Part shown: piece after piece, positions 56,451 through 64,000 of the stretch
Layout: the number at the start of each line of letters is the position of its first letter
Position numbering within the stretch: the stretch's first letter is position 1
Source: Ruminococcus sp.
GTDB lineage: Bacteria > Bacillota > Clostridia > Oscillospirales > Ruminococcaceae
Assembly (NCBI GenBank): GCA_021200415.1
Contig: JAJQGO010000013.1
Coordinates: 206,016-270,015 of the forward strand
Direction of reading: 5' to 3'
DNA: 64,000 nt
The notes under the pieces: model-generated
Database searches by the model: none
The model's input: only the letters and a program-made list of their open reading frames with translations
Told to the model about the DNA's origin: nothing
Made by a program: the position numbers and the translations under genes

Positions 56451-56473
56451 AAACAGCCTGTTACGGCTGTTTT
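56451..56473 (-). terminator. Terminator of the second AraC gene
   Basis: AAAACAGCC/GGCTGTTT stem with T-rich tail on the minus strand. Confidence 0.75.
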
Positions 56474-56478
56474 TGAAA

Positions 56479-57255
56479 TTATTTCTTTCTGTAGGCTGTG
56501 GGGGTTACTCCAACAAGCTTCTTGAACTGCCGCATAAAATGCTCCTCGTTATCATATCCGCACATTGCGGCAATCTGTGAAACGGTACATGATGTTTCGC
56601 TTAAAATTTCCTTTGCCTTCTCGATTTTTGCGCTTATGACGTCGGAAATGCACGAAACGCCGAAAAGCTCACGGTAAACGTGCTGAAAATACGACCGTGA
56701 CATATTTACGTTTGCCGCCATAACGTCAACATTCCATTTCAGCTGAGGATTGCGGTAGATTTTTTCCCTAAGCTCCACAAGAATGTTGTAATGGGGATCA
56801 ACATTCTGCTGTATATTTTCCCTTGTGAACTGCGCCTCGCTTATTTTAATCAGAAGCGTTTTCAGCAGCGAATCTATCATCTTAACACGCCTTGCGCTGA
56901 CTGAATAAAATTCGTTTGCGATGCTGCGTATAATTCCGCTTAAAAAGTCGGCATCGGTATAGCGTATGAGCGTGTTTACGGGGATTTCAAGGGACTCCAG
57001 AAAATCAGCGTCCCCGTCCGCGTCAAATTTTATCCAGTCGTATATAAGCATTCCGCCGTCCGCCCTGTAGCTCTGTTCGGAGCTGCCGTCATAGACGATA
57101 ACCGTATCCCTGTCCGCCTCCTCATCGGAGCCGTTTATGCTGAATATTCCGCTGCTTTTCAGAAGTATCAGCATATATCCGTCATCGGCAGGCTGACGTG
57201 AAATTTTATAGCTGCTGTCGTGGAAGGAATTCCAGCCAATGCAGTGAACATTCAT
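56479..57255 (-). CDS. AraC family transcriptional regulator
   Basis: A 258-residue regulator: an N-terminal sensor region (about 1-140, a cupin-type fold without clear histidines) and a C-terminal double helix-turn-helix (about 155-258) with VDVMAANVNMSRSYFQHVYR and VSQIAAMCGYDNEEHFMRQF. It lies three bases after the 3-methyladenine glycosylase gene. Target unknown. Confidence 0.9.
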   Translation of the reverse strand: MNVHCIGWNSFHDSSYKISRQPADDGYMLILLKSSGIFSINGSDEEADRDTVIVYDGSSEQSYRADGGMLIYDWIKFDADGDADFLESLEIPVNTLIRYTDADFLSGIIRSIANEFYSVSARRVKMIDSLLKTLLIKISEAQFTRENIQQNVDPHYNILVELREKIYRNPQLKWNVDVMAANVNMSRSYFQHVYRELFGVSCISDVISAKIEKAKEILSETSCTVSQIAAMCGYDNEEHFMRQFKKLVGVTPTAYRKK

Positions 57256-57258
57256 TTT

Positions 57259-57777
57259 CTACCTCACCTCTGCTATAAACCGCCATTCGACGTTTTTCCA
57301 GTATTCGCCCGCATAATCAATTCCAACTCTTGGGGCAGTTTTTATTTCAGGCGCAAATCCGTCGTCCTCAATCCATATATCCGGATTATCATAAATAGGC
57401 TGACCGTTGCATTCTCCGTTAAGCATCAATGCCTTTGTCAGCTTCGCAGGGCCGTTATGAACCTCTCCCGCACGTATAAGAATACCCTGCGGATTACCCT
57501 CATCTCCCGTAATTACGTTCATGAGCCAATGCATTCCGTAGCAGAGGTAAATATAAATCACGCCCGATTTCCCATAGAGAAGCTCCGTCCGCGGAGTTCT
57601 GCCCCTTGAGGCATGACAGGCAAGATCCTCTTCGCCCCTGTACGCCTCCGTTTCAGCTATGCGCTCACGCAGCTCCGTACCATCGGGGAGTCTGTGCACA
57701 AGAATCTTCCCCACAAGCTCCGGTGCGGCTTCAAGCGCGTCACGGCTGAAAAAATCCATTCCAAGCTTTTTATTCAT
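57259..57777 (-). CDS. 3-methyladenine DNA glycosylase (AAG type)
   Basis: A 172-residue glycosylase of the mammalian-type AAG fold: RIAETEAYRGEEDLACHA, the catalytic Glu in this segment, GVIYIYLCYGMHWLMNVIT and GILIRAGE. It removes alkylated purines such as 3-methyladenine and hypoxanthine. Slightly short for the family. It follows the NFACT gene by three bases. Confidence 0.93.
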   Translation of the reverse strand: MNKKLGMDFFSRDALEAAPELVGKILVHRLPDGTELRERIAETEAYRGEEDLACHASRGRTPRTELLYGKSGVIYIYLCYGMHWLMNVITGDEGNPQGILIRAGEVHNGPAKLTKALMLNGECNGQPIYDNPDIWIEDDGFAPEIKTAPRVGIDYAGEYWKNVEWRFIAEVR

Positions 57778-57780
57778 CTG

Positions 57781-59535
57781 TTATTTCACCCTCAGACTTT
57801 GTTCAAGCTCAATATCTGGCTTTACAAACGCAGTTGAATAATTCGTGAAGATTACCTTTCCCGGTTTTGCTCCGGAGGGCTTTTTCACATACCTTGCAAG
57901 ACAGTAGTCAACCGGAACAAGATTCGAATCCTTGCCGCGGCTGTTTACGGCAGCTATAACTGCCGCCTCCTCAATTGTCCTGTCCGGCGGCACTGCACCG
58001 TCTGTGAGAATCAGAACGTGCGAGCCTGTAATGGATTGTGTATGAAGCCACATATCGTTCTTTTCCGCAAATTTAAGCGTAAGCTGATCGTTCTGATGAT
58101 TATTGCGTCCCACGAGTATAGTAAAGCCGTCGCTTGATTTATACTCAATCGGCGGAAGTGCCTTTGGGGGCTTGCCCTTGCGCACGCCCGACCTGATATA
58201 CCCCTGTTCCTGAAGCTCCAGACGAAGCTGAATAATATCGTTTTCGGAAACGGCTCGTGTCAGGGCGTCAAATACGCTGTCGAGATATTGCAGCTCCTCT
58301 TCGCCCTTTTCAATTTGCTCGGCAAGCTTTCGTTCGGCAGTTACAGCCTTTTTGTACTCGCTGTAATAATGCTGCGCGTTCTGCGACGGAGTTTTCCGAA
58401 CGTCCAGTTTAATTTCAATCTGCGGACAATTTTCATCATAGAAATTTTCCGCCTCAACAGAGCTGTCACCCTTCTGAATACGGTACATATTGGCGGATAT
58501 AAGATCGCCGTAAAGCTTGAATCTGTCCTTGTCGGCGCAGGCTGAAAGCTCCTCGCGCTGAACTGAAATTCTCCTTGAGGTGCGCTCGGTCAGATTCATC
58601 AGCAGCTTAAACAAATCGTTGGCACGCTGCTTCGTTCTGGCTGCCCTGTCACGCTCAAAATAGAAGTAGTCCAGCAGCTCCGAAGCCGAGGCAAGCTCCT
58701 TTGTATACATAAGCGTTCCGAACTGTGAAAGACGTATAAAGGAAAAATCCTTCAGCACTCCATCCTTGTCGCTTGCAGCCGTAAAGCAGCATTTTTCCTC
58801 TGTAAGCTGCTCCTTGGTACGCTTCACGGTAAAAAGGAGACGGCTCAGCTGATCCTCATTGAGCTTATCGCTTTCGAGATACGCTCCCCTGCCTGCAAAA
58901 AAGGTCCATTCACGGGCAAGGACAGGAGATATTCCCTCAAAAATCCTGATGAGCGCCTTTGAAAGCTCCATGGGCGCAGAGCTTTCCAACGCTTCGGTAA
59001 TCTGATCAGGCTCGCAGCTCAGGAAGCTCAGTCTCTCTCTTCGGGGCGGAAGTGTGTACTTCATTCCGGGCAGAACCATGCGTTCACGCGACATTTCCTC
59101 ATCAACACGTTTAATACTGTCGAGAATTTTTCCCTCGTTGTTTATAATTATCAGATTCGAGCAGCGTCCCATTATCTCGCAGGCAAGCGTCACGGTTACA
59201 ACATCCCCAAGCTCATTGACGCATTCAAAATCAAGAAAGAGAATACGCTCAAGACCATCCTGACGCACGTCAATAAGCTTGCCGCTGCCAAGATGCTTTC
59301 TCAGGAGCATACAGAACATGGGCGGCGTCTGAGGATTATCTACAGCCTTTTCCGTTATATGGACACGGGCACTTCCCGCATTCGCAGAAATGAAGATTTT
59401 CCTGCTGCCCTGACGTGTGCGTATTGAGATAATTACCTCCTCACGTGAGGGTTGATGTATTTTTTCAACTCGCCCTCCCACAAGAGGGAGAAGCTCCGAT
59501 TTTACCGCATAAAGGAATGCTCCATCAAGCGCCAT
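57781..59535 (-). CDS. rqcH: NFACT-family ribosome quality-control protein RqcH
   Basis: A 584-residue protein: NFACT-N domain (MALDGAFLYAVKSELLPLVG to about 200), helix-hairpin-helix and coiled-coil region (about 260-440), and the C-terminal NFACT-R domain with VGRNNHQNDQLTLKFAEKND and MWLHTQSITGSHV. RqcH adds alanine tails to peptides stuck on 50S subunits. Older annotations call it fibronectin-binding protein. Confidence 0.93.
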   Translation of the reverse strand: MALDGAFLYAVKSELLPLVGGRVEKIHQPSREEVIISIRTRQGSRKIFISANAGSARVHITEKAVDNPQTPPMFCMLLRKHLGSGKLIDVRQDGLERILFLDFECVNELGDVVTVTLACEIMGRCSNLIIINNEGKILDSIKRVDEEMSRERMVLPGMKYTLPPRRERLSFLSCEPDQITEALESSAPMELSKALIRIFEGISPVLAREWTFFAGRGAYLESDKLNEDQLSRLLFTVKRTKEQLTEEKCCFTAASDKDGVLKDFSFIRLSQFGTLMYTKELASASELLDYFYFERDRAARTKQRANDLFKLLMNLTERTSRRISVQREELSACADKDRFKLYGDLISANMYRIQKGDSSVEAENFYDENCPQIEIKLDVRKTPSQNAQHYYSEYKKAVTAERKLAEQIEKGEEELQYLDSVFDALTRAVSENDIIQLRLELQEQGYIRSGVRKGKPPKALPPIEYKSSDGFTILVGRNNHQNDQLTLKFAEKNDMWLHTQSITGSHVLILTDGAVPPDRTIEEAAVIAAVNSRGKDSNLVPVDYCLARYVKKPSGAKPGKVIFTNYSTAFVKPDIELEQSLRVK

Positions 59536-59550
59536 ATTATCAGTCCTTTG

Positions 59551-60360
59551 CTATTTATTTTTTCTGTATGTAAGCAGCTCAAAATCAGCCTGCGTTTGAA
59601 GCCTTTCCAGATGCGCAAGGCGTTCCTGCTGCTCCTTGCCGGTTCGGTAGTAATAGGGAGTCATGGAAAACAGCGACTGTATATCCTCCTGAGAATCAAG
59701 GGAAATCATATATCTGATTCGCCTTTTCCCCACAAGCGTGAATCCCTCCAGCTCATACGGTCTGACTTCGTTTTTGTAGGGAGTATCATAAATCGCCTGT
59801 TTCAGCTCCCACAAATGATTTTCCGAAGGAATCGCCATAATCATAATTCCGCCGTCGCTAAGCACCCGACTGAATTCATTTCCGCAATAGGGAGCAAATA
59901 TAGTCAGAAGCATCTGACATGAGCCGTCCGCAAGAGGAATATGAAACACGCTGGCTGCCGCGAAGCTGCCCTTCACACATTTTTTTGCGGCGTATTCCAC
60001 AGCCGTTTTTGAGATGTCAACTCCGTAAATTTCAGCCTGCGGAACGGCTTCGGAAACTGCCGATGTATAATATCCCTCGCCGCAGCCCGCATCAATAATC
60101 ACGCCGCCTTTGAAATATTTTTTCACCGTCATGCACAGGGTATCTCTCAAACGGGAATAATAGCCCTTATCCAGAAAGCTCTTCCGTGCCTGAACCATTA
60201 GTTTATTGTCCCCATGAACGGTTTTTCCGAGGTGCTTTGACAGCAGCAGATTGACATATCCGCTTCTTGCAATGTCAAAGGAGTGATTTTTCGGGCAGAC
60301 GTAGCTTTTATCGGATTTTTCAAGCCTCCCGCCGCAAACCGGACATATAAAAATTCCCAT
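59551..60360 (-). CDS. 23S rRNA (guanine) methyltransferase RlmA-like
   Basis: A 269-residue methyltransferase. The N-terminal zinc finger (CPVCGGRL, then C and H in CPKNHSF) and SGYVNLLLSKH are RlmA hallmarks; the SAM site VIIDAGCGEGYYTSA is near 85-100. It methylates N1 of a guanine in helix 35 (G745 or G748 by E. coli number). It lies 11 bases after the TrmK-Nif3 fusion. Confidence 0.9.
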   Translation of the reverse strand: MGIFICPVCGGRLEKSDKSYVCPKNHSFDIARSGYVNLLLSKHLGKTVHGDNKLMVQARKSFLDKGYYSRLRDTLCMTVKKYFKGGVIIDAGCGEGYYTSAVSEAVPQAEIYGVDISKTAVEYAAKKCVKGSFAAASVFHIPLADGSCQMLLTIFAPYCGNEFSRVLSDGGIMIMAIPSENHLWELKQAIYDTPYKNEVRPYELEGFTLVGKRRIRYMISLDSQEDIQSLFSMTPYYYRTGKEQQERLAHLERLQTQADFELLTYRKNK

Positions 60361-60371
60361 TACGTATCACC

Positions 60372-61829
60372 TCATATATATTCGACAGGGTCAGCGGAGC
60401 ACTCAGAAATTTCCACGTTCAGCTGAGGAAAACGCTCCTCTATAACGCAGCGAAGCTTTCGCAGCACAGGATTTTCCGTATGAAAATGGCCGCAGTCGTA
60501 GAGTGAAATTCCACGATTGTTGGCGTCAATCCACACGTCATGCTTCACATCGCCGGTAATGTATCCGTCGCATTTTTTTTCAATTGCAAGCTCAAGCATT
60601 GAGCCTCCCGAGCCAGAACAAAAGGCAAGACGTTTTATCATGCGCTTGCCGCAGCTGTTCATTTTTACGAAAGCGCAGCCAAAAATCTCCTTGAGAGCTA
60701 CCCCAAGCTCCTCACGGCTGACTGCTTCATTCAGCTCGCAGACCCAACCGATTCCCAAGCCGCCGCCGCATTCTTCGAAAATTTCCGGCTGTCCGCAAAG
60801 CTCAAAGCGTTCCGCAAGCCTTGAAAGTATAACTCCGTTTGTGCCTTCGGGGGATTTGTCAACGTTTGTATGCATACAAATTGCCGCAATATTTTTTTCG
60901 GCAAGACGATATGCAGGTTCATGAACGGAAAGGCGCTTCAGCGGATTGAAAATCACGGGATGATGCGAAATAATCAGCTGCGCACCCATAGCCTCCGCAG
61001 CGGCAACCGCTTGATTTGTTATATCGAGAGTCAGAACAGCCGTGTCACATTTCATGTCATAATTTTCGACAAGAAGTCCCGAATTGTCCCAGCTTTCCTG
61101 CGAATTAAAGGGATAAATTTCGTTAAGATATGAGTAAATTTCGTTTATATCAGCAGACCTGACACCATTTTTCAGCTTATCTGCAAGAGCATAATAATGA
61201 ACCGATTCCTCATGCTTTCCTACACGTTCAAGTGCCGTTCCGATACCTGAAATACGCTCCGATTCCCTGCCGCGGTACTTAGCGGCAAGCTCATCGTTTT
61301 CATCAAAAAATCCTGCATACGACTGCGCTTCCGTGAGAATCTGAGAACAATTATTCATTTCAGCTGCCATAACCACGTAGAGCTTATCGCCGTCCTCGGC
61401 GATTTTTTCGGATGTAATTTTTAATCCGTATTCATACAGCCTTTTGCGCAGAAGCTCCGGCTTGCTCATGGGCTGAAGAATCCAGCGGATACTCTCAAAT
61501 TTCGCCGAATTTGCAGCTGCGTTTCCGACTATTTCCGCAATCGTTTCGCCGCCCATACCTGCAATTACGACATCGCTCACGCCATCAAGGGGAACATTAT
61601 CAAGTCCGTCGGACAAAATCAGCTGAACCCTGTCGGAAATTCCATACCTCTCCACCGTTTTTTCCGCAGCCTCAAGAGGCCCGATATTCACATCGGAGGC
61701 AATGACCCTGCTGCATTTTCCGCTTAATATTAAATCAGCCGCAAGGTAGGCATGATCTGTGCCAACATCGCAGACTATGCCCTCTCCGACAACCATATCC
61801 GCACATAATTTTAATCTTTTGTCAAGCAT
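60372..61829 (-). CDS. Fusion of tRNA m1A22 methyltransferase (TrmK) and Nif3-like protein
   Basis: A 485-residue two-domain protein. Residues 1-225 are a TrmK-type methyltransferase (LDKRLKLCADMVV, CDVGTDHAYLAADLI, VVIAGMGGETIAEIV); residues 228-485 are a Nif3/YqfO-type dinuclear-metal protein (PFNSQESWDNSGLL, LIISHHPVIFNPLKRL, AAICMHTNVDKSPEGTN, HFHTEN). In Bacillus the two are separate neighbouring genes (yqfN, yqfO). The reading frame is continuous across the joint. The ATG at 61829 is behind GAGGTG. TrmK methylates A22 of tRNA; Nif3 has no settled function. Confidence 0.9.
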   Translation of the reverse strand: MLDKRLKLCADMVVGEGIVCDVGTDHAYLAADLILSGKCSRVIASDVNIGPLEAAEKTVERYGISDRVQLILSDGLDNVPLDGVSDVVIAGMGGETIAEIVGNAAANSAKFESIRWILQPMSKPELLRKRLYEYGLKITSEKIAEDGDKLYVVMAAEMNNCSQILTEAQSYAGFFDENDELAAKYRGRESERISGIGTALERVGKHEESVHYYALADKLKNGVRSADINEIYSYLNEIYPFNSQESWDNSGLLVENYDMKCDTAVLTLDITNQAVAAAEAMGAQLIISHHPVIFNPLKRLSVHEPAYRLAEKNIAAICMHTNVDKSPEGTNGVILSRLAERFELCGQPEIFEECGGGLGIGWVCELNEAVSREELGVALKEIFGCAFVKMNSCGKRMIKRLAFCSGSGGSMLELAIEKKCDGYITGDVKHDVWIDANNRGISLYDCGHFHTENPVLRKLRCVIEERFPQLNVEISECSADPVEYI

Positions 61830-61853
61830 ATTGCACCTCATTTACAAAAATAA

Positions 61854-61882
61854 CAGCGTGCCGTGAAAATTACAGCACGCTG
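61854..61882 (-). terminator. Hairpin after the DUF1858 gene
   Basis: CAGCGTG/CACGCTG with a T-rich tail on the minus strand. Confidence 0.65.
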
Positions 61883-61906
61883 AAAAAAATCGTTGCCCAA
61901 TCAATC

Positions 61907-62107
61907 TTACTTATTTGCAAAATGAGCGTTAAGCTTTGCTACAAGCTCATCAGCGTCCGTGCCGTGAACCTCGCAAGCCTGTTCAATTGTTTCACCTCTT
62001 GAGGCGGGGCAGCCAAGACAATGCATACCGATTTCCAGAAAAAACGGAGCTGCATCAAAATCAGCGTCAAGAATATCACCAATGATAGTGTCCTTTGTAA
62101 TCTGCAT
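61907..62107 (-). CDS. DUF1858 small protein
   Basis: A 66-residue DUF1858 protein with MHCLGCPAS (CxxC) in a helical fold. The family is often called hybrid-cluster-protein-associated disulfide protein. Role unknown; the cysteines could do redox chemistry or bind metal. Confidence 0.88.
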   Translation of the reverse strand: MQITKDTIIGDILDADFDAAPFFLEIGMHCLGCPASRGETIEQACEVHGTDADELVAKLNAHFANK

Positions 62108-62170
62108 AATTCACACATCCTTTCATTTTTATATTCTTTGAACATCAGAAAAATTTATACATATTCCCAT

Positions 62171-62203
62171 AAAAAACCCAAAGCACAGCCTTTACGCTGT
62201 GCT
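62171..62203 (-). terminator. Terminator of the zinc-ribbon gene
   Basis: AGCACAGC/GCTGTGCT followed on the minus strand by GGGTTTTTT. Confidence 0.8.
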
Positions 62204-62224
62204 GTCAGGAAAATAATGGAACAA

Positions 62225-62500
62225 TTATGCCTCGTTCATTTTTGCGAAACATTCGCTGCAGTAAACAGCTCTGCCTTCCTTGGGTTCGAAAGGAACCTTA
62301 GCCTCTCCGCCGCATGAAGCGCACGTAGCGGTATACATAACTCTTTCGCTTCTGCCTGCATTCTTTCTTGCGGCACGGCAGCTCTTACATCTCTGCGGCT
62401 CATTTACAAAGCCTTTTTCAGCGTAAAACTCCTGTTCGCCTGCAGTAAAAACGAATTCATTTCCGCATTCCTTGCACACTAATGTTTTGTCTTCGTACAT
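62225..62500 (-). CDS. Zinc-ribbon protein
   Basis: A 91-residue protein with four CxxC pairs: CKEC and CKSC in the N-terminal half, CASC and CSEC in the C-terminal half, giving two likely zinc ribbons. PF13451-like start (TLVCKECGNEFVFTAGEQEF). The family has no proven function; nucleic-acid binding is possible. Confidence 0.85.
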   Translation of the reverse strand: MYEDKTLVCKECGNEFVFTAGEQEFYAEKGFVNEPQRCKSCRAARKNAGRSERVMYTATCASCGGEAKVPFEPKEGRAVYCSECFAKMNEA

Positions 62501-62603
62501 TTTAAATACCTCGCTTAAAATATTTGGACCACGATTGGATTTCCACCAACACCTTTGATAAACAACGCTCTTGAGTTAAGCTACCCGGTCATTTTTGATA
62601 CGG

Positions 62604-63197
62604 TCAGAGCCGCATCAGAGCGCGAATTTTCCTTCTTGCTCTTTGCATAGCGTTATCCACAGATTTCTCAGTAATACCAAGCTTTTCAGCGGCAGCTCTG
62701 TATGAAAGTCCCTGAATGCAGAAATTAAATGCGCTGAGCTCCGTCGGGGACAAAGCAGAACGTATGCTGCTGAACAATTCAGAAAAATACTCTTTACACA
62801 AATAGACACTTTCAGGAGTTTCGTCGGAGGATATATTACTGATCTCGAAAAGCTCGTCGATATTTTCAACCGAAGATGCAAATTTATTTTCCTTAGCAAG
62901 AAGAGATTTCATACGATTTTCAATACAAACCTCAGCAAACGTGGAAAATTTAACATTTTTCTCCGGATTGAAGCTGCCGACTGCGCTCAGCAGACCCATA
63001 AGACCCTCCTGCCGCAAATCATCACTGTTAGTGAAATAATTTGCATAAATTTCTGATTTAATAAAAACAAGTTTTGAGTAGCGGCAGATGAGAGCGTTCA
63101 AAGCAGATTTATCGCTTTTCGCGAGAGCTGCAAGCTCCTCATCATTTATACTGCAGAAATCATTCAAATTAAAATCCAAATCAAGCAAGCCATTCAC
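62604..63197 (-). CDS. Sigma-70 family RNA polymerase sigma factor (SigH-like)
   Basis: A 197-residue factor with region 2 (ICRYSKLVFIKSEIYANYFT, DDLRQEGLMGLLSAVGSFNP, FSTFAEVCIENRM) and region 4 (LSPTELSAFNFCIQGLSYRA, AEKLGITEKSVDNAMQRARR). Region 1.1 and most of region 3 are absent, as in SigH. The strong promoter and the imperfect palindrome near the transcription start are noted separately. Likely role in stationary phase or the start of sporulation; promoter specificity is inferred. Confidence 0.88.
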   Translation of the reverse strand: MNGLLDLDFNLNDFCSINDEELAALAKSDKSALNALICRYSKLVFIKSEIYANYFTNSDDLRQEGLMGLLSAVGSFNPEKNVKFSTFAEVCIENRMKSLLAKENKFASSVENIDELFEISNISSDETPESVYLCKEYFSELFSSIRSALSPTELSAFNFCIQGLSYRAAAEKLGITEKSVDNAMQRARRKIRALMRL

Positions 63198-63201
63198 CTA
63201 T

Positions 63202-63262
63202 CGTTCTGAATGTACACTATACATTACGCAAGCATTATACCACATATTTTGCATTTTGTCAA
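63202..63262 (-). promoter_or_regulatory. Promoter and inverted repeat of the sigma-factor gene
   Basis: On the minus strand TTGACA (63262-63257), 17 bases, TATAAT (63239-63234). The inverted repeat ATGTATAGTGTACAT lies just downstream, between -10 and the ATG, where a repressor could act. Confidence 0.65.
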
Positions 63263-63406
63263 TACCACTATAGTAAAAAAACAAATCTTGTTATTCTTTC
63301 GGCAAAATGGAAGTGATACTAATACTTAACGTTATTATATCACATATTTCTCTCAATTTCAACTACTAATTTGTAGAATTTTGTGTCGAATTTTAGGCGA
63401 TTTTGC

Positions 63407-63443
63407 CAAAAAAACAGAAAGCGATCTCCGTAGAAATCGCTTT
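63407..63443 (-). terminator. Terminator of ftsZ
   Basis: AAAGCGAT/ATCGCTTT followed by a seven-T run on the minus strand. Confidence 0.85.
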
Positions 63444-63458
63444 GCTTCTGATATTTGA

Positions 63459-64000
63459 TCAATTTCCGAGCATTTTGAAAATAGCCTCAAGGTCATCGTC
63501 CTGATTAGAGGAGCCTTTGCTGCCTCCGAGTCCAAGATCGTCAATAAGGGGATTATCAATCTGAATAACGTCATCGCCTTCAGCTGCTGTGGAAAGCTCA
63601 GCATCGGGATCTTCAAATCCTGCTGCGATAACAGTTATAGTCATCTCGTCCTGCATATCCTCCTTGAACGCAGTACCGAAGATAAATTCAACATCCTCAG
63701 CGGCAGTATCGGTAATCATCTTCGTTGCAGCGTCAACATCGGATGAAAGAATATCCTCCGACATAGCGATATTGATGAGAAGTCTTTTTGCTCCTGAAAT
63801 AGAGGTTTCGAGAAGAGGGCTGGAGATAACGGCATTTGCTGCCTCTTTCGCCTTATCCTTGCCTGAGCCGTGACCTATAGCCATATGTGCATAGCCTGCG
63901 CCCTTCATGATTGTGGATACGTCGGCAAAATCAAGGTTTATGTAGCCTTCCTCAACGATAAGGTCGGAAATGCTCTTTACACCTGTTTTGAGGACTTCAT
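63459..64000 (-). CDS. ftsZ: Cell division protein FtsZ, C-terminal part
   Basis: The gene enters from the right edge; about 180 codons are visible. VEEGYINLDFADVSTIMKGA is the conserved H8-S7 region, and GAGYAHMAIGHGSGKDKAKE, the TVIAAGF strand and an acidic linker follow. The C-terminal tail (DDLEAIFKMLGN) is the partner-binding peptide. FtsZ polymerises into the division ring; the N-terminal GTPase domain is outside the window. Confidence 0.96.
   Translation of the reverse strand, partial: EVLKTGVKSISDLIVEEGYINLDFADVSTIMKGAGYAHMAIGHGSGKDKAKEAANAVISSPLLETSISGAKRLLINIAMSEDILSSDVDAATKMITDTAAEDVEFIFGTAFKEDMQDEMTITVIAAGFEDPDAELSTAAEGDDVIQIDNPLIDDLGLGGSKGSSNQDDDLEAIFKMLGN

Noticed and set aside
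54545-56476. Two long plus-strand frames (286 and 299 codons) opposite asnB
   Set aside because: They are antisense to a full-length asnB with all motifs, have no ribosome site and show no recognisable domain; they reflect the codon pattern of asnB.

Overview
The window looks like a chromosomal segment of a Ruminococcus-type member of the Oscillospiraceae (Clostridia). The clues are two dockerin-bearing secreted proteins, a GH26 mannanase, an alpha-xylosidase, a GH3 beta-glucosidase, an archaeal-type V-ATPase operon, Firmicutes-style TTGACA/TATAAT promoters with strong GGAGG ribosome sites, frequent TTG starts, a T-box leader and a SigH-like sigma factor next to ftsZ. The genus is inferred from gene content; no rRNA or other marker lies in the window.

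Layout. 1-8260 (minus): a T-box-controlled run alaS-hit-apt-comEC-holA-rnmV-MBOAT. 8278-14515 (minus): nth-yjbQ-sir2-dtd-GH3-PBP. 14614-16991 (plus): dockerin-bearing mannanase. 16997-18985 (minus): ppa and a PRPP-synthetase-like gene, with a small inverted-repeat element in the ppa leader. 19109-25994 (plus): MATE exporter, an FHA-RodA/FtsW-PBP cell-wall cluster, long HPF, LUD protein and a PF06541 membrane protein. 26030-27000: no ordinary gene, but a promoter-to-terminator unit on the minus strand that folds into many helices (candidate large non-coding RNA), plus a promoter with a palindromic spacer. 27020-35695 (plus): nine-gene V-ATPase operon (H-I-K-E-C-F-A-B-D order) with an attenuator-like hairpin in its leader. 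35703-42386: a divergent surface locus with two Cthe_2159-type beta-helix proteins, a VTC-domain polyphosphate-polymerase-like protein and a DUF4956 membrane protein; both directions share the same response-regulator-like box. 42517-42805: small RNA transcription unit (6S-like). 42844-46157: RHH-like gene and clpB. 46241-52601: DUF6465 protein, alpha-xylosidase with divergent AraC regulator, a degenerate D-alanyl-D-alanine carboxypeptidase, and a phosphoesterase. 52611-61829 (mostly minus): pyrB with a zinc tail, HD protein, asnB, AraC regulator, 3-methyladenine glycosylase, RqcH, RlmA and a TrmK-Nif3 fusion. 61907-64000 (minus): DUF1858 protein, zinc-ribbon protein, sigma factor and the 3' part of ftsZ.

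Functionally the window mixes housekeeping (translation, DNA repair, envelope synthesis, nucleotide metabolism) with plant-polysaccharide use. The three items most worth follow-up are the structured RNA at 26030-26650, the co-regulated VTC/DUF4956/beta-helix locus at 35752-42386, and three proteins whose catalytic residues are lost or whose domains are unusually combined (ComEC, DacF-like, PyrB).
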